This document shows positions 33,401 to 44,724 of a stretch of DNA of 64,000 nucleotides, piece after piece. The position numbers and the translations under genes were made by a program. The stretch covers positions 7,801,464 through 7,865,463 of the forward strand of contig CM068548.1 of NCBI GenBank assembly GCA_035048495.1, written 5' to 3'. The stretch's first letter is position 1; the number at the start of each line of letters is the position of its first letter. This DNA comes from Euptelea pleiosperma. Taxonomy: Eukaryota > Streptophyta > Magnoliopsida > Ranunculales > Eupteleaceae. Below the pieces are notes generated by a model that saw only the letters and a program-made list of their open reading frames with translations, made no database searches and was not told the origin of the DNA.

Positions 33401-36400
33401 AAAAAGACATTTTTTTTGCCTTTTTTCTATTTAATTTTTTTCTTAAAATTCAGTGACTGCAATTCATGGGGGAAAAGTACACCACACACAATAGGTATAT
33501 ACATGACATGGAAAAGGGCACTATCCACATGTCCACTCCAGAGTCATCAGCCCAGTAGCACTCCACCACGTGGCAAAAAAAGACATTTTCTTTTGCCTTT
33601 TTCTATTAAATTTTTTCTTAAAATTCAGTGACTGCAATTCATGGGGGAAAAGGACAATACATGATGGGTATAGACAAAATTTGGACGAGGGCAATATCCA
33701 CATGGCCAATCGAGAGGGTCGTCTATCAGATGGATAATCTGGATTGACAACATCAATCCTCCACATGGAAAGAAAACCCTGCACTACAGTGAAGAGTTCT
33801 GGAACATATGTCCAGAAAACCTTTTGCCTTATTACAATTGTACTGAAATTATACTCGATAAAGATCTGAAACTCTGAACGAAGATGGAAGAGTATACCTG
33901 AAAGTGTGAGAATACCCATGGATATACTAATGCAATATGTACTGGATCACATAATCCCAATTGAGATGCTGTAGTGGTCAACAAACACAGTGTCCCATAA
34001 GCCTTGCTTATTGGTGGAAGCGAATTATAGAATCTGAAGCAAAGTGAACAAGAAAAGGTTGGGATGGTTATTAGCAATAGCCAAAACAAGGCCTAATTGT
34101 TCAAAAAAAATGCAGGTACAAAAGGTAGTCATAATAAATATCGATTGAAAAAAACTAATGTGATACAAGAGTAAACAAAATTAATCAGATCACTTTATCA
34201 AATTCCAAGAGTGAAAAGACTTTTCACTTTAGATGTACCATGAAACTTTAAAAACATTACCAGGACATACGATTTCCTAGCTCACAAAAATGTAAGTGGA
34301 TGACGGAAGTGTCCACAATGTAGAGCCATAATTTAAGCACATTGTAGACTTGGGACATACAACCAAAACATTCAACCATATCCTAGAATATTATTCATTA
34401 TCTAAGTTGGTAACATCTGTGGGTGTTGATATCACAAATCCGGGTTCAAAACTTGCTTTCACCCACTAACCTAACCATTGTGAGGTCATAGTTTGTATTG
34501 GCTAATTCCGTACGACAAACGATGCATAGTATACATCTTTCCTAACGTGTCTGGTTGTTGGAATTGTGTTATGTGTTGATTCACTCCAGCCGGCCAGCAG
34601 ATTCTAAAGTGTAGCAATTTTATTGAAGATTCAAAGCTTCGCTCGATCATACTTTGAATGGTAAGTGACTTAGAGACCTTTGGATTTAGGTAATTAATTG
34701 ACCATCTTAAACCTCTAAGTAAATTTTAGACTATAGGTTTTCAAGCTTATCAGACATGGATCACCAGAAAATTCTGAGAATTTTTTCAAGAAAAACTCTG
34801 TTTCCAATTGATTGGGAATCAAGTCCAATCAATCAGAAAACAAGTTATTATAAAACATGCTCTCTGGAAATTTTCAAGTGGTGATATCTGATCGATTGGA
34901 AAAGTACATCCGATCAATCGGAAAATTAGTTGGTTACAGACATGGTTTGAAATTTCGGAATGTTTCGTAATGTTTCGTATCGTAAGCAAACCGAAACAAT
35001 GTTTCGTATATTTCGTTTCGTTTCGTAATGTTTCACCGAGACAATCCGTATCCGGTACAATCCAAAACAATAAAAGTAAAAATATGATTTCATGTTTCTG
35101 GAAATATTTCGAATAAAGGCTTTCAAATTGGGAGAAATAGGGTGGAAGTGTCTCATTTTCAATTTGCAAATCCCATACCATATCTTGTTGGGAAGCTAGT
35201 GAAGAGAGGATAATAAACATTTTATTTTATAGGTAAGAGTATTTGTATTAAGAAGGGGGGAAACCCCCAAAAGCTAGACAATATAGCACCAGAAGAAAGA
35301 TCAAGAACTGTCTAACAAATACTGAATAACTGGAAGAAGACTTGCCATACATTACTAGTAAAAGGAGAGCGAATAAGGAAATGATCATCTGACTTTGCAT
35401 TGGGCATGCACAAAAAACATATGTTTGGCATGATGTTTCCCTATGAATCAAATTATCCATCGTCAAAATCCTATCAAGCGATGCCGGCCAAACCATGAGT
35501 CCTCCTAAAATCTACCTCTATCGCCCTTTCAGAGGAACTCCAAACGAGACTCGCAAGAAAGGAGGAACAATGCTTAGCAAAACAAAAGAAGGAACAAGAT
35601 GAAGTAGCTAATTTTCGATAGAAAGAGCGAACGGCAAAAATCTCTTAGGATCCCATTCCCATACCCTTGTGTCCCTCTCACTAACACATAATCTCTTGTG
35701 GGTATTAATTATTTCCAGTTGGAACTTCATTGTCTTTATAGTTTAGCCCTTTTTGAAGAATTCTTGTATTTCGCTTTTCTATCATTTCCAGTTTTCCCGG
35801 ACTTTAAAATTTGTAGGAAGCCCATAGAATCTTCAATGTCTGTAATATAGATGTTTTGGATCTTTCTTTCTGATGCTGGATGTATGGAGGCCTACTACAG
35901 GATGCAACAAATGGGGTCAACATATGGAGAACTCATGGGTTAGAATTTATGGATTTCCCTTACATCTCTGGTGCTTATCAGAATTTGAAGCCACTAGACA
36001 CTTATGTGTGGGATTTTGAGAGCGGATCACGTAACAATGAATCTGGATAGAGTGGAATGGGTTCAGATTCAAATCAAGAACTCTACCAATATTCCAACCA
36101 TAGTTAATTTGTTGGTTAATAGTGTGGTGTTTCAAGTTGATGTTTGGTCGGAAAACCTTCTGTCAATGGGTCATGCTCTGATGGACACCAAGGCACTTGT
36201 GGTAGGCAAAGAGGTGAAGCAGGTTGATCCCATGACTAGTTCTATGAGCTTTGGGGAAGTGATGGAAAGGTGTATTCCTAGCAAACCAGAAAAGTAGGGA
36301 ACCTTGATAAATCAGGAGGAGATTTTGGTGCGTCTACACATCCCTGGGCTCCATTATTGCTCTACTATTGTGGGTCGAAACAATCTCATGGAACTTCCTC

Positions 36401-39400
36401 TTAACGGGGCTTGTAGTATTAAGAGGAGGCCTTTCTCGTTCAGGTTCGTGCAAGAATGGAGGAAACTGTTGGTGATAGAAGTCTCAGGTTAGATGACTCT
36501 GAAAAGGGGACAAAAATACCAAATTTTTTCTGTATTGCTAATGCCAGGAGAAGAAGCAACGCCATCTCCAGGCTTAAAGTGAATAATGGAATTATTGATG
36601 ATGAAAAATATCAAAGATAGCATTGTGAGTTTCTATCTGGAAATTTACAAGGATCCAGGTTATGTAAGGTCTTCTCTTGATGGGTTAGATTTTGAAAGCA
36701 TCACTCCAGCTCAAGGTGATTGGCTTGAGAGGTCATTTGAGGAGGAGATTCTTCAGGCGATTCGGGATCTTAGTGGTGATTGGACCCCAGGTCCGGATGG
36801 TTTTTCGTTGGTCCTTTTCAAGAGCTGCTGGGATATCATCCGCGTCGATTTTATGAGTGGTGAGAGAGTTTCAAGAGATGAGTATTCCTTATAAATATTC
36901 CAATAGTATGTTCATTATTCTCATTCCTAAGAAAGGAGCAGAACTTAAAGATTTTTTGCCCTATCAGTTGAGTTGGAATTGTTTATAAGATTATCTCTAA
37001 AGCTCCAAGTTCTCTCGCCGTTCTAAGGGGTTTTTGTGAAAGGCAAACAAATTCTTGGACTTTTGATTGCAAACGAATTGTGAATTCTAAGATGAGGTCA
37101 GATGAGCCAAGCATTTGATTAATATGGAAAAATCCTATAACCACATAAATTGGAATTTCCTGATCTATCTCCTAGGAAGGGTGGGTTTTGCTATGAGGTG
37201 GAGAAATTGGACTAAACAATGTTGTATCTAGTGTGTCCTCTATATTGGTCAATAGTTCTCCAGCCGAGTTCTTCAGAAGCTCAAGGTAATGGTTAAGGCA
37301 AGGAGATCAATTGTCTCCATTTATTTTCGTTGTAGTGGTTGAAGCTCTTAGGAGATTGACAATAAGAGCAGAAGTCAGTGGGGTTATTAAAGGTATTAAG
37401 GTTGGAGCAAGTGGACCTTCAATCTCTCACCTCCAGTCTATTGTAAACACAGTTTTCTTCACCACACACCACAGCATCAGATAGCCAATTGAGAATCTGA
37501 GATACCAAAGATGTGTGCTTAGATGGTTTGAAGTAGTTCTAGGCTTCACATTAACTTTTTCAAGAGTGAAGTATTTGGTGTTGGTGAAGTGATGAATTTG
37601 GGGGACCTTCAATTATAAAGTGTGAGACTTTTTTCAAGCAGTTTGGAATATGTTGGATACTTCTAGGGATTGTCTTTGATATCATATTTGGTTGGTGTTT
37701 TGAAGGCCCAAAATCTTGTGGGCTGGAGCTTATTCCCATGTACCTTGCTTTGGACCATATGGAGACGGAGAAACAATTGCATCTTCGAAAACAAGGAGCT
37801 ATGGTTACAAGTACACAGTATCTTTTCAGTATTGTTCATGGGCGATACCAAAACGTATCGGAAGCATCTTTCGTTTAGGATGGAACTTTGCGAAACCGAA
37901 ACGAAATGTTAGTGCAAATTTACACATAAGATGAAGTACCGTTCGGTTTCGGACGAAACCAACCGAAACATATGTAGTTTCGTCTTATAACGAAATGGAC
38001 GAAACGTTTCGGTTTCGAATGAAACATTTCAGTTTCGACCGAAACTTTGAATCATGCAAGGAGCAAAAGATTGAAGACATTATTTTGAGTATAAAAGCTA
38101 AGTTATTTTTTTGGTCAGCTTTGCTTTCTTATCTCAAGGGTTTAAGGTTCGAAGACTTTGTATTCAGATGAGAGGAAGCCAAGCTTGGGCTTTAATAGTT
38201 GTTTTGTATAGCTCTTGAGGACCTTCCCTGTGTATTCTCCTTTGTACAGTGGAACTTTGTTCCCTTTTATCCTTTAATACAATATACTTTACCGATAAAA
38301 AAAAAAAAAAACATGGTCACTTTCTTAAAAAAAAATTGAAATTGGAATGAAAATGAAGTGAGATTGATTCAAAAAAAAAATGAAAAAACTATTAAATTTC
38401 AACAATTATATGAACCATTATAACAATCCTCTTTAAACCTTGGTAGGTATACTAAAAAAATGAGAGGAACAAATAATAATAATAATGATAATTTATTGAT
38501 AAGAATAGTTAAATTTGTATATACATCTTTTTACTGTATATAGCACATGTAACCTTGATTCTATTAGTCTAGCCAAGGTGAACACTTAAACGTCTAGCAC
38601 CACAGTCCCTCGGAAATAGCTTTTGTATTAGCGCCTGCCTAAGCCCTATTTTAGGCACTAGTGGTCTTGGCTAGGCAAGGCAAAACTTGGACTACATTGT
38701 AAGGTTGTCAACTGATCAGATCAACCCGAAAACCTGATCTAATCCTATATTTTTGGATACAAAACCACCTATTTTTCAATCTAATCAGTACCGGGTCTAT
38801 GTACGCCAATCCAACAAGAAATTGGATAAGTACCGAATCGACCATGTACCGATCAAGTACCGATCCGATATTATATATCTACATAATATTACATACAAAA
38901 TAGGATATAATATGTATTATATTTAAATACACAGATAATTATACCTTTTTATATGTATTTTTTGTGTCATCGTAGTACAATACATCAGTTTGAAGAGAAT
39001 ACAAATTATAATTGAAATTAAAATTTATGAAATTTCTTTTTGATTGAATGGATTGGAATGGATTGGATTGGATTGGATTGGATAAGGGACCGATAGTTCT
39101 CAGAAGGTTAAAGCCTTGGCTTGGACGGTCTCTCTTAAAAAAATCAATAGCTGCAACATGTTTCAAAAAAGGAAAAAGAACAAAGCCCTATCTCCCTACA
39201 TTTGATGGAGTAAATAAGATGGTATCCATCAACACTTTCATTCATTGTGAATTGGCCGGGGAGATTTGAATCACTTTCAACCTTATTGATACTCGTTGGG
39301 TCTAGAGCTTTTAACCTAGTGGTAAGCCAAGCATTTTGGAGTAGAATTCAAGTTCATCAGAAGTGTGTTTTACTTGTTATTTTTGGGGGTATTTGTGAGG

Positions 39401-40883
39401 AGAGGAATAGAACTTTTGTGAATAAATCTTTTCTTTGATCGAGATCATTGAGAAGATAAAGGTTATCGTGTCAATTAGAACTTAAATTCTTAAAAGTTTA
39501 AAGGTGTTAGTAACAATGACATTTTGAGGGATTGAAAGCAATGGCTTGGTCTTTCCCATAACTTGGTCCCCTCCTAAGGAGGGAGAAATCATATTAAACT
39601 TTGATGAATGTTCCATTGGCAATTCTGGCCTTCAAGGATTGGTGACCTTAAACAAAACCAAAGCATTAAAGCTCCTTCATGGCCTTAGAATTTCCATTAC
39701 CAATATTGTTCTGGAGTGAGATTCAATTATCGTCTTAGATGGACCTCCTAGAAGAAGAAGGGTACGTGGAGAATCTCTTACATCATTAGAGTGATTCGAG
39801 ATGTGGTGTCTTCCCTGAACATATCTTTTCCCAAGTACCAAGATCAGCTAATGTATTGGAACTCTCTCAAAGGGGCAAGTCCGTAGGTATAGTTTGTATT
39901 GTGTTGCGTAGCTCCCTTTGTAATGTCACTATATTTGGGTGCTCCCTATCTCTTTTCTTTTTTCTTCTTTCACCTTGTATCAGTTCTTGTATTCTCTCTA
40001 ATAAAGTTTTATCATTACCAACAAAAAAGAATATATGTTGTGTTTGTGTAATCAAAACAAGACCTTAACAAATACACCAAATTGAGTTGTAACCTTACAA
40101 TATTTGTTTTAACTTGATCTTTATACTCCATAAGATAGATCTAGGCGGTTTAACAATAATTACCAATGAGAAAAAGAAAAGTATATGAAACTAAAAAGAA
40201 AGTAACTCCAAACGACCTTCAAACACCATAATGAATACTTGAGAGCAGCAACACACTTCTATTAATATACAGATCAAAGCAGGCTTCTACACTGCTAAGA
40301 AAGTTGAAGCATTTCACCTCAAGCTATTTAACATTATTTGTTCCCAAAAGGGTACTCAAAATCCACAAAAAATCTACCTCAGTATATTCACAAATCTATA
40401 GACAGCGAAGACCAAACCCTAAGCAGCACTACACCACCCTTACACCAATTCAAATTCTTCTTCAGTGGACAGATTAATGGCTCAACTCCATCGAGTTGTT
40501 TCCCTCACAAACAAATTACTAAGGAAAACCCATTACAGGACATAGCATAATTACACGAAAAAAGAGTCATTTATGATTAAAATAACACAAAAAAAAAAAT
40601 ACCACGAATCAGAAAATTAACAATTTATCAAGAAAAACTACAATTATATGAGTACCCTAACAAACAATTTACAGGAAACAAAAATGAAAAACAGAGAAAA
40701 ATTACAGAATATCGCTTCTTCTTCTAATGAAAACATATCTAACGCAACAGCCAAGCAATATATTTAAGAATTAGAAGAGAAAAAAAAAATGGATTCAATT
40801 ACTGAAGCTTCATTCTATTGGAAAATTAAACAATTTCTGCATATAAGAGGATGGATTCAACATTACTCGGCAGGAGAAGACAT
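29657..40883 (-). CDS. DER1: Derlin-1, ER-associated degradation membrane protein (7 exons)
   Basis: Exons, in transcript order: 40883-40867, 34033-33898, 31458-31385, 31217-31124, 30926-30798, 30673-30513, 29771-29657. All introns are GT/AG, phases agree, and the joined frame gives 241 residues with a TAG stop, the usual length for plant Derlin-1. Derlins are rhomboid-like pseudoproteases in the ER membrane that help move misfolded proteins to the cytosol. The 17-nt first exon encodes MSSPA plus two bases; exon 2 starts FYNSLPPISKAYGTLCLL. Exon 3 holds the WR motif (VWRLVTNFFFLGKFSINFG). Exon 4 gives ARYGVQLEKGPFERRTADFL, exon 5 YVWSREFPNAQINIYGL, exon 6 a GxxxG motif in PDLLGIIAGHLYYFLTVLHP. 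The last exon ends GVAFRGRGYQLRG, the conserved cytosolic tail. Intron 1 (6.8 kb) and intron 2 (2.4 kb) are filled with repeats. Confidence 0.93.
29880..29900. repeat. (GT)n microsatellite in Derlin intron 6
   Basis: About ten GT units. Confidence 0.95.
30431..30474. repeat. (GT)n-(G)n tract in Derlin intron 6
   Basis: About 15 GT units run straight into about 14 G, then a further G-rich stretch to 30485. On the transcript strand this is a C-run followed by CA repeats, starting within 40 nt of the exon 6 donor. Confidence 0.95.
33379..33720. repeat. Tandem duplication in Derlin intron 2, period about 175 bp
   Basis: Two units share CACCACRTGGCAAAAA, TTAAAATTCAGTGACTGCAA and TTCATGGGGGAAAAG. 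The shared block CAGTGACTGC starts at 33451 and 33626. Confidence 0.8.
34930..35075. repeat. TTTCGTA-rich repeat in Derlin intron 1
   Basis: Repeats of GTTTCGTAATGTTTCGTA and CGAAACAATGTTTCGT. It is related to the CGAAAC-rich segment at 37840-38060; probably halves of one MITE family. Confidence 0.5.
35235..35760 (-). pseudogene. LINE-1 type zf-RVT fragment
   Basis: On the minus strand RILTMDNLIHRE...CQTYVFC resembles the zinc-binding segment after LINE reverse transcriptase (zf-RVT: LTxDNLxRRG...NICxxC). The frame then shifts. It is a 3' fragment lying antisense to the larger LINE piece to its right. Confidence 0.5.
35870..38311 (+). pseudogene. LINE-1 (L1/RIL type) remnant with poly(A) end
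   Basis: In order on the plus strand: an ORF1 gag-like part (WVRIYGFPLHLWCL near 35935, then MNLDRVEWVQIQIKN and VVFQVDVWSENLL); a short endonuclease remnant (LPLNGACSIKRR near 36395); reverse transcriptase from about 36540 (FFCIANARRRSNAISRL, SLDGLDFESITPAQGDWLER, TPGPDGFSLVLFKSCWDII); a zf-RVT end (CTLLWTIWRRRNNCIFENKE near 37740); then a 3' UTR ending in AATACAATATACTTTACCGA and a run of A (38297-38311). Frameshifts and a deletion of most of the endonuclease show it is dead. It is antisense to Derlin in intron 1. Confidence 0.85.
37840..38060. mobile_element. CGAAAC-rich MITE-like insertion in the LINE
   Basis: Repeats of CGAAACC, GTTTCGGTTTCG and CGAAACGTTTCG interrupt the LINE between its zf-RVT end and 3' UTR. 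The half at 34930-35075 is similar. Ends and duplication were not resolved. Confidence 0.45.
39052..39082. repeat. (GGATT)n microsatellite
   Basis: Six or so units of GGATT/GGAAT. Confidence 0.9.
39240..40030 (+). pseudogene. Second LINE fragment: zf-RVT end and RNase H
   Basis: Plus-strand text includes GGICEERNRTFVNKSF (zf-RVT end), then near 39590 IKLNFDECSIGNSGLQGL, a decayed RNase H start (usual form LNFDGSSRGNPG), then HGLRISITNIVLE and near 39835 VPRSANVLELSQRGKS (usual form REANxVADxLAKxG). It ends with an A-rich stretch near 40022. It is a separate insertion from the LINE at 35870. Confidence 0.7.
40031..40866. other. Proximal part of Derlin intron 1
   Basis: A/C-rich on the plus strand, T/G-rich on the transcript strand, as expected just after a first exon. 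No repeat or exon beyond the 40867-40883 exon was recognised. Confidence 0.5.
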
Positions 40884-41020
40884 TGCAGACCCAGATGCTG
40901 ATTCAAACGAAACCCCACACTTCAACACAAGATCTGTCTCTCTCCCTCTATCTCTCTCTCTCTGCGTATGAACTTCCAACAAGAAACCCCAAGAGAGAAC
41001 ACGGACAATTAAACGCCAGA
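40884..41020 (-). promoter_or_regulatory. Derlin-1 5' UTR with GA repeats
   Basis: Upstream of the Derlin ATG the minus strand contains a GA-rich run (complement of 40935-40965) and GGGGTTT blocks typical of plant 5' leaders. The boundary to the promoter is not visible. Confidence 0.5.
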
Positions 41021-41099
41021 CTTTTTCTAGACCGAACGAGCATACAACACCCAGAAGCTTCTACTTCGCGCCGCCTCACCAGGCTCAGCTAGTGCAGGA

Positions 41100-41400
41100 A
41101 ATGGGTGTCAGACCCGAGATCCGAAACAATCTGGACCCGTATTTTTGTGAGTTGGGAATAAGGATCCAAATATAAATTCTATCATAAAGTGTGATCTTAG
41201 TTGGATTGGGTTTGGGTTTCAGACCCGAGATCCGAAATGATCCGAACCCGTATTTTGTTATTTGGATCCTTAAGAAAGAATCCAAATACAAGAGTCTCAC
41301 AAGTATTCGAGTGCTCTTTGACTGGGATCGGGTCCAGATCTTAGTTGGATTGGGATTCGGTTTGGGTTTTGGATCTGATTCGATTTTAAGCTATTTTTTT
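41100..41400. repeat. Repeats of CAGACCCGAGATCCGAAA
   Basis: The 18-bp block occurs twice (near 41110 and 41222), with GTATTTT after GACCCG/AACCCG, and diverged GGTTTGGGTTT blocks. It looks like a small foldback repeat close to the Derlin promoter; ends were not resolved. Confidence 0.4.
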
Positions 41401-41689
41401 AATAGTCCGGCCCATGTATCCATGGACAAATGCCATGTGGATTAATAATAAAATAATGCCATGTATGGATCAATTAAAGCTAAAATTAACACTTAGACGT
41501 TGACACTTGTATGGATTAATTAAATCCAATTTTGACATTAGGCCCGTTTGTTTTAGAAATCGAGTTTCTACAAGTTGAAAAATTGTGCAAGAAAGGAGTT
41601 GCGTAACTCTGATTTAGATTGTTCGGTCGGACAATGAATGGCAATAGACACATTGCCGACTTTGTCCACTTTGGGTTTCAGAAGTTTTG

Positions 41690-43530
41690 TATGTAGAACA
41701 TTAAGATTAATTTATAACTTCGATAAATTACATTGATCTACTCAAAGCTCTTATATAGAGCATTACAAGAATTCAAACACATGAAGGAAATCTTAATTTG
41801 ATCAAATCAAATTTTAATGGAGATTTGATATTATCATAATCTTGTGATCAAATACACATGGTATATCTCATACAATTTATTGTAATATATTCTTTAATAT
41901 TACTCCTCAAACTCATCATGGGAATCAGGAATCAACAATCGTCGCGAGTTTGCCGAAATTCAATGTTTTGAAGATTGATTGTTGTTGAAGAATGCTATCA
42001 TCATTTTGAGTTTGCCAAAATGATTGAATTGCCTTGATCATGTCTTGATGTCCGTACTTGCCAGTGAAAAACATGGTTGCCAGCCAAAAATGTGTAAGCC
42101 TCTATTGGACCTCACATGGTATGTGCTTCTTATGGACATCATGAAGAACATTATTTCCCTCTCTTTTCTTTCTTTCTTCTTTGTCTTCTTCTTTTTTCTT
42201 TTCTTTTCTATTCTCTTCTTCTTCTTCTTCTTCTTCTTTTTTTTGTTTTTTTTTTTTTAAAAACGTACAGGAAAGGGGGTGTTACATGACAAGAAACCAA
42301 TAAACATCTAAGAAAAAGAAAAAAATCCCTTTTTTTCGGGTCCGTCCTAGTTCAGTTCGGGTCCAGTCTGATTTTGGTTTGGACTGGTTATGGATTAGGT
42401 TCGGTTCCGGTCTGTTTTCTGTTGGGGTGGCTTGTGTTGACTTGAGGTGTAGTTGGCTCTGTCGCTTGCACTGGAATCTATGTAGCTTTGTAGAGCTTGC
42501 AGGGAGTTTGGTTAGGCCGCAAGTGGCTTGCAGATGGTGAAGGTATGGCTTCACTTGGCTCGTTAAGCGGGTCGCATGCAACCCTTGGGTGGCTTGCACG
42601 CAGCCCCAAAGAATATTGGATGCTTCTCACGTGCACATGTTGTGGAAGGGAATTTCCCCCCTTTTTTCTCTTTCAAATGATATGGCGCTGACGTGGAGAA
42701 GGCACATGAGCAGCATGTGGTGGCACATAGGCAGCAGATGACGTGGCACCAAGATATTTTTGGTGCAAATAGACCATTGTGCCCGTCTAGTCTTGAAATT
42801 TTCAAAATTTGCCATTGAGTGTGTTGAAATTTTCTTGTAAACACACCGACTTGGATGAGCCATTGTGGGCCCCACAGATGTCGGACCACCGTGAAAACGT
42901 AGAGTAATGTTTTCCAGTGGAATATGAATACGCCGGTACCTCCACCATTAGCGTAGGATGCCGGAGTTGGCCGAAATTCGGCCAAAAACGTGTTTGCAAT
43001 TTTTTTTTGAAAGGGGGAGAAGAATAACAACGAATGACGAATCTAGAGGAGGGTTTCGGCAACCTAATAAAGAGAAGGGAAATGGAGGCAGTTGCAACTC
43101 GTGGACAATGGGTCTTCGTCTAAGATTTCAGATTCAACCTTTCTTTCGTAACGAAGGCAGATGGAACGATGGATGATGATGATGATGACTATAGCAGTGA
43201 CGAGATCAACAATAGTGATGATGACTAGTCGTTGGCTTCATCAAATGGTAGCTTGATGGTGATTATTGATTTTTTTTTAAAGATTTGAGATAGGAATCTG
43301 GGTGGGAAGAATAGTGATATGGTTTAAACCGGACAGGCAGCGATGATGCCGCCCGTTGGAAAGATAAGCAAACCAAAAGGAGAGATCAATGGAGCACTGG
43401 TCGTTGGATGACTCGCTCTGATACAATGTAAAACATCAAAATTAATTGATAACTTCGATAAATTACATTAACCTACTGCATTATAAGAATTCAAAACATG
43501 AAAGAAATCCTAATCAGATTTAAGGGTACA
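41690..43530 (-). mobile_element. LTR-retrotransposon remnant, minus orientation
   Basis: A block of about 110 bp near 41697 (TTTATAACTTCGATAAATTA, CATTGATCTACT, ACAAGAATTCAAACACATGA) recurs near 43440 in direct orientation. Next to the second copy is GCTCTGATACAATGT (43424-43438), the complement of a tRNA-Met primer-binding site, so the element points left. The 41930 region ATCATGGGAATCAGGAATCAAC is LTR-like. Between are pyrimidine microsatellites ((CTT)n at 42213-42238) and frames without a family. No pol was found. Confidence 0.55.
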
Positions 43531-43535
43531 TGGGA

Positions 43536-44180
43536 AGATGATCGGAAGGTTTCCACAATTAAACGAAAAATCACAGAATACAAATAGCCTAATAGAAATG
43601 GCTTATCTAAAGTTCTCCAAACGAATCCTCCTCAAATAATCCATAAAATCAACATACGTATTTTGAATGATAAGCTCCAAATCTTTTTTGGTTATGGGCA
43701 TTCCCTTGAACCCTGCTAGGAGGGCCAACCAGGGCTGAAGCTAGGAATGGCGACAGATAAGGTTGGCCAGAGATTGGGTTCAACCCAGACCAGTCTTCAA
43801 CAAAAACCCACTCAATCTTGATCCAAAACTAGGAGTGTACATTCAGGTAGCCCAGTCCGACCCAAATTTAGTCAGGCCGGGCTGGAGCTTGAGGAACCCC
43901 GCCCAGGCCCTACCCAGAACCCAAAAATTGGGTTTCGGGCAACTAAACCTGTTTTGAGAGATGAGAGATGAGAGAGAGTTTTGAAAAAAAGAGAGGGCTA
44001 AAGCCCTTTTTAGCTTGATTTTTCCTGGGCTGGGTATCAGGCTAGAGTTTAGCCTGGGTACGGTTTTGGGTTGGAATCGGGGGAACCAGCCCATGTTTTG
44101 ATTTCGGGCAAGACGTGGGTAACTAGGGCTGCAACTTGGATGGCCCCAACCCAAGCCCAACAGGCTCAATTCGACTTCAG
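43536..44180 (+). repeat. Dispersed repeat, copy 1 (partner 56478-58080)
   Basis: Starts GAAGATGATCGGAAGGTTTC and ends near CTAGGGCTGCAACT.GGATGG. It is shared almost base for base with 56478-57090, including AGGAGGGCCAACCAGGGCTG and GGAGTGTACATTCAG. It contains imperfect repeats of GGGCTGG/CCCAGCCCGACCC. Type unknown. Confidence 0.8.
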
Positions 44181-44280
44181 GTCCAACGAGGGACTGGCCA
44201 AACATCCATACGGTCATCGTCCTCTAAGAGTGTGCCACGTGGCTCATATTGTGGTGTGTGATCGGTTTTGCTCACACACA
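44181..44280. mobile_element. Half copy of a MULE-type foldback
   Basis: Right half only: ACTGGCCAAACATCCATACG, CCTCTAAGAGTGTGCCACGT, GGCTCATATTGTGG. No left half is present. From 44281 to 44724 nothing was recognised apart from a second-family foldback half at 44455-44550. Confidence 0.6.
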
Positions 44281-44724
44281 GCGAAGGGTTTACTCTCTTT
44301 AGATTTCTGAAGCAAAAGGCATGTACTGCGAGATTTCAGAAATGAATTTTCCTTTTGAGCATTGTTGATCGATGATTTCTAATAGTTATACTTCAGCATT
44401 TGAAAAAAAAAATGTTCAAATCCAACAGCAAAAAATCACGATATTAAAATGCTAAATCCAACGGAAAAAGTCACCAATTAAACTGACTTTTGATGTGTAG
44501 ATCCATAAGGTCGGTGGGCCCTAAAGAGTACTCCACGTGGCATTTTAGGATGGGAGGTGTGTGACTGGATAGAATGTACATTAGTGATTCCGTTCTTTCA
44601 CTGATTAGATTCTCGTTAATGAGCATCACCCATGCACAAATTGGTTGGCTCAAATCCTCGGTAGTGCAGGCTGATTAAAGATTTCTGCGGCATCAATTGC
44701 ATCATGAAAGCATTGCGCTGTCAT

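Noticed and set aside
33521..33919. 132-residue open frame, minus strand
   Set aside because: It runs through a tandem duplication and over the Derlin exon 2 border; only the part from 33898 up belongs to a real gene, and in a different frame.
40789..41092. Plus-strand genes at 40789-41092
   Set aside because: These frames are the reverse of the Derlin first exon and its GA-rich leader.
42563..43030. 155-residue open frame, minus strand
   Set aside because: No family motif, biased composition, and it lies within an LTR-element remnant.
41690..43530. Pararetrovirus-like insertion
   Set aside because: No coat, movement or reverse-transcriptase motif of that kind was found. Direct repeats and a tRNA-Met primer site point to an ordinary LTR remnant.
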